Origin: Eudorina sp. 2006-703-Eu-15
Taxonomy: Eukaryota; Chlorophyta; Chlorophyceae; Chlamydomonadales; Volvocaceae
Assembly: GCA_003117195.1 (NCBI GenBank)
Contig: BDSI01000010.1
Location: 124,001-188,000 of the forward strand
Direction: 5' to 3'
DNA length: 64,000 bases
Shown here: positions 17,981 through 29,014 of the stretch, in pieces
Layout of the letters: every line of letters starts with the position of its first letter
Numbering within the stretch: the stretch's first letter is position 1
Translations under genes and position numbers: made by a program
Notes under the pieces: model-generated
What the model was told of the DNA's origin: nothing
The model's input: the letters and a program-made list of their open reading frames with translations, nothing else
Database searches by the model: none

Positions 17981-20900
17981 CTTACTGCTGGTCCATGCCC
18001 AAAGTGGCGGGTCGACTCTCAGGCCTATGTAATGACGTGAAGCGGATCGCCGTTTTGAGAGACCGCCTGGCTATGTTGCGTCGATGCACGACCTCAGGAT
18101 ACGGTATGAATCGCACTGAAGCGGAAGTATACAAATATACGGTATGTAATGCGAATTGCGTGCTTAAGTCGTTCACACTGTCTGACCTAGAATTGATCTG
18201 CGTATTAATTATTATATACAGTTCTTGTGGTCGATGATCTTAGGCATTATATCCGATGACAACATCCCTTCTCCCGTAATGCGTGATCGAACGGTTTCAA
18301 GTATGAAGGATCGAGCAAAATTTTTCAGAGAGATGGCAATCTAAAGATAAATTAAGCCTGTAAACTAGAACAGTTCCTTATGGATGACCTAAAGGGAGCC
18401 CAACTACCAGTGGTGTTCAAATCACAGAATAAGAGCGTACTAGCATTTCCTAGAATTTTTCTGTCAATTTTTAATTTTCCTTGATATTTACTGTAATGTC
18501 ACAGATGTTGGGCAAGCTCTGCAGATCGGACCTTGCTCGCTCGACTTGTGCTACTGTTCGGGTAATGCGCAATTGTTTAAATTTAATAATGACTAAAGCG
18601 ACTTGAAGTTGATCCGAACCCCTGGTACCTCCCAGGAAGATGTACGGCATGACAAATCTTACGTGCTACTAGGCTTTGCAGCGTCGATCAACAGCATCGC
18701 CGATGCTCGAAGTCTTGAATGGCGCGTATGTGCTGCGCACAACTCATTGTGGTCATCTTCACGTCCGCCGTCCGCGATTCCCCGTTTCGGACTGACAGGA
18801 CGGGCGCCGCAAAGGAGCGAATGAATACAATAACTTTAATGTCCCGAACATATCATGTAAATGAATTGCTTGCTTGCTCGTGTTTACTACGTTATTGGTT
18901 CTGCGAATGCAAAGGTTTTGGGGTTTTGGTGGGCCATCCAACACATAGGCTGGGCTGGGCTGGGAAGGGAGTAAAAAACTTTCAGAAACGCGTGTAACAA
19001 TATTTGTGAAGAACAGAAGATTTTTGAGGGCGTCTGCGGTCTCAACGAACCTGAGCCAGGTGTACACCGGCCCACGTACCAGTTTTGATCTCTTTTGTTA
19101 CCATGGTCCCTCTCAACTACGACATAGAATGCTAATGTATGCCCTGGCGACAGGTCTCTTAGGACAAACAGGTCCTGATTGATCTATCCTGCCCACCGAA
19201 CTGCGTGCTGACTGCTAGGGACTGCTCTACCCCAAGCAGGAAAGGTCGGCCCTGCAACCTATGAACTTTCTGTATTTAAAAATTTGACATAATTGACAAC
19301 AATAATATGTTCATCATATATCCCAGGTTGGTGTTGGCTCCCAGCGAACTCATGGTCGCCCGCAACGCGCTGTGCTAAGCGGTTAAGGTACTCTGTTTTG
19401 TCTTACTGCTAGCTCAGCAAAAGCACGATACACATACGAAAAGTAAAGTTTTGTACTTGCCTGGCCTATGCACTTGGTGGAGGTGTTATTGCTCACTCCT
19501 GCCGTGATGCGTTACAGCAGAAACAATCCTGGCGAGGCGATGGCCGGCACTCCGATCCCGGCCATCCCCAGCTCCAAGCCGGCACTCCGATCCCGGCGAC
19601 CCCGCCAAACACTCCAAGCGACCCAAATTCCCAGCCCCAAAGCGTATTGGCCCCCCAACACCAACCCGTTGTAAGTATGCACTAGTGGCCGATACAGATG
19701 ACAGTACCCGTGTTGCACCGGTCACCCGGGGCTCCGCCCCGGTTACGCCCACCGGAAAACCCTGCACCCGGGGTCAAGAACGAAAAAACCCGGGCGCCAG
19801 GGCACCGTAAAACCCTCGACCGGCCCGCGCAGGGTGGGTGGGTCGGGGACTAGAGGCCATTGTCCCGGCAGAGGGACAAGCCTCGTGGTAAGTCAGAACT
19901 ACGGCAGTTAACAGAAAGGTGCGCAAACGCGCCGCAATAGCCAGACCTCCCGACGGTGCCGTACCCCGCCGTACGCAGACGCCCCATGCGCCCTGCTTCC
20001 ACGCACCACGGCAGTTCGTTCGCAATAACTCTCCTATCTCTACGCTTCGCTTCGCTTCGCTTGAGAAGTCGAAGCTTCTTGAGATGTCCCTGTTGCAACT
20101 GGATGCGCTTGCCAGGCTTTCGCAATAGGCGCATACCGTGCTCTGCGTGACAGGGAACCGAATCAAGCAGACGAAACGATGCAAGTTCAGGAGCGGGCTA
20201 CACGGTACATGGACGTCGCCCGGTAAGGTGGTTGGGGGTGGTTGTTACGGGACGGAGCCACCGGGGCGTTATCCCTTGGTTCTCAGGAACGGGGTGGTTC
20301 CCTGGTAGTGTGGGCCCGGGGAGTGTTTCGGTGCACTTGTGGAGCCTGTCCGGAGCCCCATGGCGGCGCCAGCTCGTTTAGGCAGTGTATGGTGAGGAAG
20401 CCTCGGCTGTCGCCGTTGGCTGTCACCGATGACCCGAGGGGTCCGCTGTAACATCCTTGTTAATGATCAAGCCAGGGCCATTATTTGCATGGCCTGTTGG
20501 GTGCACTTGCGATGTGGACCATTGCAGAGGCGCCAGTATGTAGGAGCGCGTGGTATGAATGAATGAACGTTACAGCGGACCCCGAAAAGGGATCAATGCA
20601 AGCCCCTGCGGGCCCCACCGACAACGCGGCAAGGTACCCCCACACCCCAAACAAAAAAATATGGAGGGCCGCGTGGTATGTAGGAGCGCGTGGTATCTAA
20701 TGTACCCGTTACAAGGTGGACCCAGATAGCTTGTAGGCGCCTCATCTCATCAACCCCTAGCTGCGCACCCAGCCTCCATCACACCGCGGGGGGGGGGGTT
20801 CATGCAGCCATACCGGCCAACACACCAGGCTACCAGCGCGCCAGGATTGCCTCTCCTCGGAACCGCGCCAGACCCGCCGAATCACGGGGCGGGAGCCGGG

Positions 20901-21951
20901 ATGGCGTGGTATGTAGGAGCACGTGTGGGGTTATTCACGAAGGTGCACACAGGGTTCCCCACTTGAGAGAGCTGCTGGCCGAACTCCTTCGAGCTGCAGC
21001 CCTTGCCGCTTGCCCTGAGCAGGTCCCCGGCACGGTAGGTGTTGCTGCCTCTGAGGGGGAATCGTTTCGAGATATCTGTATATGGCACCCAATCGTTGCA
21101 TCTGGGTGGCGGGTGCACGTGCGGCGTTTTCCGAATGGCGGCATGCATGCCTGCAGCGACGTCCTGAGTGGTTCAACAATAACGTGTTTCCACACGGACC
21201 CATGGAACCTGGACCCGTTGAACCCTAAACCCTAAACCTATGCAGCTGCACGACGACTAAGACTGCACAATGCCACCTCAAGTGGGCGCGTCATTGCGCG
21301 TCATCTATGAGAGATGATGTGGGAAAGGGCCGGTGCCCTCACCAAGAAATATGTGAATGAACGTTACAGCGAACCCCGAAAAGGAATGTGATTGTGATAG
21401 GTAATACAGCGATCGGGGACGGCGTCGAACGTGTTTCTCAGCAAAGGTCGCCCTAGGAGCTAGGACACGAACCTGCCCACGCGGGATGCACATGAGTTGT
21501 AGGGCCCGCAATGCGTAAGCATTGAAGAAGTCGGGTGTACGTACCATCCATGCTGCATGCCGTGAGGTGCGTGTCTCTTGGTGGCTCCCTGCCATCGCTT
21601 GCCATGCCGTCTGCAACAAGTTGCGGTTGATTAGGTTGTGTTGGTAGATTTCAAATTATCCATCGAGTTGGCACCACACCTGAGGACGGACGTCCGTGCA
21701 CATGCGACCCCCGACCCGCTGTTATCCCGCCGTATGAATGTCGCTGCCGTACATCGTCATAGTTCACCATCATGTGGAATCTTTACTTCTTTCGTTGCAA
21801 CGACACATTTAACACTTGGACAATACATGGCTTAATAGTTTTCTGTAACACAAAGTACAAATTGCTGCGGCGCGCTACAACAAGGGCATAGCAGCAGTGA
21901 TAAATGTCATGTAGATAATTACATACTTAACAAGGCGAGGAATCAGTCGCC
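17981..21951. other. Intergenic region upstream of RPB3
   Basis: No protein-coding gene recognised. 18240-19470 is AT-rich with no long open frame of interest. 19500-21400 is GC-rich and repetitive: a terminus-like block at 20381-20460 homologous to 57707-57800, a GTTACAGCGGACCCC left end at 20556-20620, a reverse copy of the GGTCCACCTTG motif at 20701-20725, a poly-G run near 20788 and a telomere-like CCCTAAACCCTAAACC at 21221. 21640-21951 presumably contains the RPB3 promoter and 5' UTR. Confidence 0.55.
20556..20620. mobile_element. Short left-end copy of the GTTACAGCGGACCCC element family
   Basis: TGAATGAATGAACGTTACAGCGGACCCC-type end followed by GAAAAGGGATCA and CAAGCCCCTGCGGGCCCCACC, matching the start of the element at 57806 but degrading quickly. 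Confidence 0.5.
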
Positions 21952-23958
21952 ATGTATTCCCGGCCTAGTCGAAACTTTCGCAAGCCGACCATAGTAATTA
22001 GGACCAATGAACCTGACTATATGGTCTTTGAATTAAAGAATACAGATGTAAGTTCAGCGAACGCGCTGCGGCGCGTGATGGTTGCGGAAGTACCAACAAT
22101 TGCAATAGATCTTGTGGAAATGGAGAACAACACGACAGTCCTAAACGACGAGTTCATCGCTCATCGCCTGGGGTTACTGCCACTTGTCTCAACGGAGGCA
22201 GCCGCTTGGAAACGACCGTTTGAATGGAGCAACGACGCCGACATGATTGAGACAGCGTTCTCGCTGGACGTCACCTGCACGGTCGACGGTGTCATGGACG
22301 TCACGAGCAACGACCTGGTGCCCCTCAATCCGGAGCACCGCGTGTTCCCGGTCAACTATCAAAACCCTGACGAGAAGCCTATCGTGATATGCAAACTGCG
22401 GCGGGGGCAGGCGCTCAAACTAGTGGCAAGGGCGCGGAAAGGAATTGGCAAGGACCACGCTAAGTTTATTCCGGTGGCGACGGCCATATTCCAGTACAAA
22501 GCCCACATCGTGCTATCCCACAGCGCGATGGCGGAGATGACGGACGAGGAGAAGCAGATTTTTGTGCACAGCGACCCGTCAAAGACGTTCAAGTTCAACC
22601 CCATTACGCGAATGGTGGGCACGGGACTGGAGTGGCGTCGGCGTGGGGTGACAGTTACGCGGGGCAGACACGGAGCGGGGCCGACACGAAGCGGGCCAAC
22701 CGCGACGATGGTGCTGCCCATGCGCAATGGACGTAGTCCCTTTCCTGTATGAGCGCGACACGACTTGGCGGCACAAGGGCTTACACGGGTACCTCGCAGC
22801 TGCCGTGTTGGGGAACGGCATCTGCACGCCCTTTAAGGCTGCAGTCTAGCCTTAAAGGGCGTGAATCCAGAATGTCTCGTCACCGTGGTAAAGCCCAGTC
22901 GTCCTGCTGACACGCATCGGATCATCGGCGGCCGCCCCACAGATTGAGGTGGAGAACGATGAGGCGTACATGTACGACGAGGAATGCGTCGTGAAGGCGC
23001 GCGAGCTGGGCAGGCCTGACCTGGTGACTATCACGCAAGTGCAGGTGTGCTCGCGAGGACGCTGTGGTGTACAAGCTCCTCCTTTCCAGAGTTAGAAGGC
23101 CCTGGGCGTATACGCCCCTGGGTCTAGAAGCCACGAGTGAAGATGCCCCCTGGTTGAGAAGAACAAAGATGCCTCTGGGATACCGTTACTGATGGCTGTA
23201 GTGCTAACAAGTCGCGGTGAGGGGAGCTGCTGGCGCACAACATCTGCGCTTCGTGCCATCCAGCTGAGGGGCCGCTTACGCTGAGGGGCCGCCCGCTGTA
23301 CATGTTTCGCGGGCCATGTTTCCCTTACTCCGCCGCGCCGCAGGATCACTTCATCTTCCGAGTCGAGGGCACCGGCGTGCTGCGGGTAGCGGACATTGTA
23401 CGGCAGGTACGGCCATGGAGGGGCGGCGGGAATTTCTACGGGTCAGGAGGGCACTGCGGGGGGCCAAACGCAGCGTCCAACTTCAAGGGCGGCTAGGCAG
23501 CCAGCAATGGCTGCACGCGAGACTGCAGGGACGCGAACTGCGCGTGGTGTGGGGGCGCGGGGCCGGGCACGTCCTCGTCGAGCTGGCAATTATTTTCTTT
23601 CCTGCTTGTCGCAGAACCCTAATCAGCCGATCTGGGTTACCGTATGCTCAGGCCCGCCTTCCCCGCCCCGCCCGCGCTCTGGTGCGCGGCTTCATTGCAT
23701 TCATCGCAGGGCATTGAGATCCTGCACAAAAAGTGCCTGGACTTGGAGGTGGGCGTCCAAGAGGCGCTGGCGATCTCGAAGGGTCAACCGCTGCCGTCGG
23801 CGCCGGGCGGCGGCATGGACATGGGCATGGGCGGGCCCGGCCCGGATGACGGCATGGGCATGGGCGGCATGGGGCCTGGTGGCGGCATGGACCACTTCGG
23901 CGGACCGGGGGGCATGGCCGGCATGGATCAAATGGGTGGCGGCGCCACCTGGGGATGA
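21952..23958 (+). CDS. RPB3: DNA-directed RNA polymerase II subunit RPB3
   Basis: Four exons (21952-22614, 22943-23044, 23344-23406, 23710-23958), all junctions phase 0, giving 358 aa. RPB3 is an alpha-like assembly subunit that pairs with RPB11 in nuclear RNA polymerase II. The N-terminus carries the alpha-NTD-like signature SSANALRRVMVAEVPTIAI and LNDEFIAHRLGLLPL; later GKDHAKFIPVA, ITRM/IEVENDEAYMYDEE and DHFIFRVEGTG follow the plant RPB3 order, and GIEILHKKCLDLEVGVQEAL is the C-terminal helix. The last exon adds a Gly/Met-rich tail of about 55 residues. Odd point: the cysteine loop normally between HRLGLLPL and the DVTS segment is replaced by a short stretch with no zinc-ligand cysteines. 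The first ATG fits the conserved start (MYSRPS then RKPTIVIR). The Gly-rich tail and longer length compared with about 320 aa in plants are seen directly. Confidence 0.92.
22825..22863. other. Perfect 16-bp inverted repeat in RPB3 intron 1
   Basis: Arms 22825-22840 (CACGCCCTTTAAGGCT) and 22848-22863 are exact reverse complements, separated by the 7-nt loop GCAGTCT. The hairpin would form in the pre-mRNA of RPB3, about 80 nt before the exon 2 acceptor. Confidence 0.9.
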
Positions 23959-26900
23959 ATCAGCGGCATTCGAAGCGCCGGGGGCATCAGCCAGCCATGG
24001 TAGCGCGGGGGTTATAATCATAGTCGTTCCAGGTAGTCCTCGCGGCACTGGCGCAGCCGGGACGCAGGGCGCCGGGTGCTCGTGGCTTCGTGCAGAGCTG
24101 GGCCACGAATGCGTCGGGGCACGACCTGCGCCGACGTGGGGTAGCGGGGCGCTGCTGAGCAGCTCACAGCGGCGCGAGGCGGGCGGTGCCTAGGGGACAG
24201 GCGTCGTCAGGAGCTGGTGCGGCCATGCTGTCGCGCATCGGAGCCCGTCGGTGAACTCTGGAACGCAGCGGCGCGTTGTGCAAGCCGCAAGGCTCAGCAC
24301 CAGGCGAAGCGAGGCGGGGTGGCTGGGATGTCGAGCTGCGGCGCGGGCGGAGGGGAAGCGGCCGCGCCGGCAGTCGTCATGCGTCGGAGGTGCACTGTGA
24401 AGTGGTTGGGTCTTGAGCAAATAATTAAGACAGCGACAGTTAGGACAGTTGCCCCTGTAGGACGGGTGTCCGGAAGAACGCTTGTCCTCGCAGTCCTCGC
24501 AAGATGTTTGGTGGCAGCGCTCGTGACCAGGTGGCGCTCGACGCTTGGCAGTGACCCTATCCATCGGCCTTGGGTCCTCTGGTGTTGTGTCCATTTTGAG
24601 CCCATGACAACGGTAGGTTGCCCACTGCCGACACTCCCGCCCCCCTCCCATGTGCACGTGCACACGGGCATGCGCGTCCGTGGTGCAGGGAGCCATGCTG
24701 CGTTTGTTTGTGCACGGGACGGTCGCAGACGCCCCGGTCAGACCGGAGGCGCTGTGGCAGTTTTACGTTCCTCTTATTGCCGTGTTTCGCAGGGCCGGCG
24801 TTGCAGGGCTCGGCCGGGGCCGGCTTTGACACCCGGTCGGGACTCGGGTCCATCTTGTAACGGTTACATTACACGTGACATGTGGTGACCCTAGCAACCT
24901 GGCGGGGGGATAGTTGAGGATCCGGACCTTACTTGTTGTGAGCCCGGCAGTGGCGTCCTGCTGGCATTCTGAGTTACTTGTTTACTCGTGGGGCCGCACG
25001 GGCGCCATTACACGGCCCAGGCAAGCTGCGCATTGCGTCCGTCTGGACATCGCGCAGATGGCGTCAGGGAGGGGTGCGTCTCGGAAGTCGCTACAGGTCA
25101 GGAGAGCTATCAAGCAGGCGAATGTCGCCGAGCTTGTTGCCAAAGAGGCGTTGTCCCTTGTCCTCGGTAAACCATTTGTACTGGAAGCCCCGCACATTCA
25201 AATTGCGCACGACATGTGGCACAGCCACGGCGACTTGTAGCAGGCTGCAGCCACCAGTCGGGCACCTACCCATTTCGCAGCGCGTGAACACACAGACCGT
25301 GCGCACTTGGCCTCTACAGTACACTGCATTATTGCGGCGAGACGTAGCGCACTAATGATGGGCAGGCCTACATGTCGGGAGCACAGTACGCAGCAACAGT
25401 GCAGCCGGACCCGCGCGCACCCGCCTAACTCATCAAGGGGCACCGAGGTCCCAGTCGAGTCAGGAGTAATGTTGCCTTGAGACATTGGTGCGAAGCCAGG
25501 GTCTGCACTCTCATATGCCTGAGCACTAGAAGAAGACGTGTGACGTGCGGGCTCACCTTCCCTCGGATGGCCCCCGCCCCGACTAGGGAATCATCTGGGC
25601 AGCAAGCACTGGAGCACGGGCCCGCACCGTCAAACACTGGAGCAAATACGCCCCGACGGCTAGGGAGTCGTCAGCGCGGTTGTGCCGGGTGGGAAACAGT
25701 CCCGGAGTGTGAAGTCGATGTAATGATGCGAGTCGTCGAAATGTCGACAGACGAATGGAAAATAAGGATCAGGCCAGTCGGCCCGCCAACCTAGTCAGCG
25801 AATCGCCGCCACCCAGCAAGCCAGTTGGGCCTTATGTGTGCACGCAGGACAGTCCGTGAGATGCGTTCCGTGAAACCTTCTGCGGTTGGTCTGTTGATAG
25901 TTAGGTCGGTAGCGAACACGCCAAGATCGACCTCGCAACGGCAGCCATACGACGCCGTACCCCGACTGTACCCAAGCACAATGCGCGCAGCATCATCGCC
26001 ATCATCCTTCCAACGGAGTCTTCGCAGGACCTCGCTATGGTAGGAAGAAGGCCGCGTACACGGAGGTCGCGGTGTATGCAGTCGGTCGTAAAGGGAGTTT
26101 TCATGTACGGTATAAGCGTGTAGCATATGAATATATTTGGTGCGCATCTCACAGCTCCCAAACATGTTGTCCGGGGCCAGAACTTGATACGTAGGCCCGG
26201 CAACGGAATCCGCCGTGAACCTACCGAGCCAAGAGCCACGAGTAACGACCAAGGTCACAACAAACAGCAGGCCAAGATCGGGCGTAAACCGTCATTGCTA
26301 GTCTACGGCGCATATATCTCAATATTTGTGATGGCCAACCGACCTCTTGATCGTCCATCCGCCTTTCGCGCGTGCGCACTCCGACCGGCAATCAGGGTCA
26401 CGGCGCCCGCATCCGAGTGTCCATGAAGCCCGCACGGTAAAACCCGTTTGTCCATGAAGACAGCAAAACCGCAAAAGAGCACGGTAACAACCCCCGCCCG
26501 CCTGCGAAACCCTGGTGACGCTCCGCCCGCGCCACCGAGATTTCTCCTCCTTCCCTTCCCCCGTGTGGCCGCCCCCCCGGACCGGCCCTCCACGACCGCC
26601 ACCGTATTCGCGCCCGCGGACACAAGCACAGGAGCATGCACGCCCGGCTGCGGCTGCTCCTGTTAGATGGTTCCCTGGTTTGTGCGGGGTGTAGTCGCGG
26701 GGAGGCCGCGTCGCCGCGTGCGCCTGCGAAAGCCCGGGTCACGATGTCCTCGAGTGTAACTAACTCCTCTCCGCCGGTTGTGCACATATATACATCCTCA
26801 ACGGATTGATGCGAACAGCCTGACGGGACCGATCTCGCAGCGCCCACCCCCAAGAGTCAAGGCCAACCTGCATTACCTGCCGGCACATTGCAGCACCATA

Positions 26901-29014
26901 CCGGAAAGCAGGACCATCGGCCGCGAAGCCTTGACCCCCAAAGCGACTCGCCCCCCGACGGCCGTCCTCGCCAGTCCCCGCGTGCGGCTGTCGTACAACC
27001 TTAGCGCGCATCCAGCAGTGCCAAGTATAAGGATTGCCCATGCATAGAATGACCCACGGGTCCCACAACACGATGTCACGCTGAATGCCGCCCCGTCATC
27101 CCTGCAGGGCCTGTCCTCCCTTCATATACCGGACATCCTGCTTTCGCAGCACGGCTGGCCGTTCCGCGGCCCACCAACCACCAACCGTCACCCAACACCA
27201 TCCAACCACTGCGGGGGAGGGACGCCAACCTGGCGTACGCGCAACGTCAATGCCGTACCATGCAGCAGCGCAAAAAAGTCCCCACCGCGGCAGTCCCACA
27301 GGCAGTCTCATGAACGCCATATGAATGCGGCCCCTTGGGAAGTGCGGCCCCAAACACAGCACCCAGGTCTCGTCAGGCGCCGGGAACGGGCCGTTCCTCG
27401 CATGTACAGCGTCACTGTGTTTCCCCGTCGCTCGACGCGATATCGTACGTTTCTTGCCTTCCTATTAATTCCCCTCGTCAATTGGGGTTCACATGTCCAA
27501 ATGTTAACTTCAGCACCAAGTCCAACTCGAGGACTGGCCCAAACCAAGCTGTGGGATTAAACCCGGATCGACACCGCACATCCAACGCGGCTCAGGGTTG
27601 CCAAACACGCTCCAACGCGACAACACCAACGACAAACCATGGCTGGCAAGCCCCAGCACGGCACGGGCAACCAAGCTCAGTGCCGACTACCTGCTTCATC
27701 ACAACCCAGACCCCGCAGGACGACGACGCTGCCATGGCCGGGACACATGCAGCATACACATGGAGCGTACGATGGTACGCAGGGTACGGCATTGTATGGC
27801 GTCCGTACCGCTCAGTAGCCCCGCTGCGCGCGCATCACCCAGCCTTGAGCTGCACATTGTCCGCCGCATGGCTTGGCACGAACCGAAAACGAGGGGTACA
27901 CATTATTTGTTGGGCCCAAGGGACGAACACCAGCGGAACAGCAAACAACCCATGCTCCATGCTACGGCGAACACGGCCCTGTGCTCACACGCGGAAGCTT
28001 TAGTCTTGGGCCGTGGCCGCGGGTGCGGGGAGCCGCCTCAACACCAGAAGCCCCGGACACCGCCGGAGGTTCTAGGACGACCGAAGTAGTCCTGTCAGGT
28101 TAGTAGGTAGGCCGGCAATCTGGCAGTGTTAGGCAGCGCTGTTAGCTGCCCCCACATCGGCAGCGCAGGAAACCCCGGGGCCATCAGCCAGTCAAAGCGT
28201 TCGGCCGCTGTAGGCACACTCCGTGGTAGGAACGGGTCTGTCTGGGGTTGTCGGGCGCCTCGGCGTGCGCCGGCGCTGTGCCTGCCGTGCTTCGCCTGCC
28301 GTGCTTCGCCTGACAGACCTCGCGCGTCCCGTGCCCCTCGTAACGTGTGAGCCCGTCAAACCGCATAAACACACACATACACACACATGGCATGCACAAT
28401 GAATTATTACTTCTTGGGCGGTTCTGTCGTGTATGTGCGCGCTCGCCTCCTCGGCTATACCCCGCATTACGGAAATGCGTGACGCAGGCTGATACGAGTA
28501 CCGCCAGGCGGGCAGCCCCGACAGCCCCGACGCGTAGCACATACCGGGGCAGATCACACGTCAATGGAAGGTAGAACATTGACAATAATCAGCAAGCAGG
28601 GACTGGTCGGATGCACACACCGACTCAACCCTGTGGTGGCCCGAACAGGCGAACAGGCTGTTCGCCCACCTGTGGCTCCTGCCGTACAATGGACTCAAAC
28701 AGCCGACTCAATAATCCCCATGATAATGCTTGTACGACGACATCCCCCGTGCGAGATCGCAGACCCATCCTCTCCGCAGTCACCGAAAGCCGCGGTCGCT
28801 GCACGTCTGCGCCCGCCTCGGCTCCTGCCGTACAATGCCGTACTGTACAACAATTGAAGGTAATGCAAGCATTGCAGGGCCCGGGGGGGCCTTGGTCGTG
28901 GACTTCACCAGAAGGCGCGTGCGGGGGACACCGGGGTTGCCCAGGGACCCACGGGTCGGGACCAACCGGTCGGGACCCAGGGTTCAGGTCAGGACCCACG
29001 GGTTGGGACACCCA
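23959..29014. other. About 5 kb without a recognisable gene
   Basis: Many short overlapping frames but none with a recognisable domain or a phase-consistent exon chain. The first several hundred bases should be the RPB3 3' UTR. A copy of the GGTCCATCTTGTAACGGTTA motif lies at 24845-24874. A minus-strand stretch at about 25091-25250 (LNVRGFQYKWFTEDKGQRLF and nearby) has non-repetitive composition and could be a decayed exon or transposon remnant, but I could not assign it. Confidence 0.45.
24845..24874. repeat. Dispersed GGTCCA.CTTGTAACGGTTA motif
   Basis: CGGGTCCATCTTGTAACGGT followed by TACATTACAC; the copy at 54102-54136 shares the same TACATTAC continuation, so the repeat unit is longer than the 20-bp core. 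Confidence 0.6.

Noticed and set aside
25091..25324. Possible transposase fragment on the minus strand
   Set aside because: Composition is protein-like but no catalytic motif or family signature could be seen; left unassigned.
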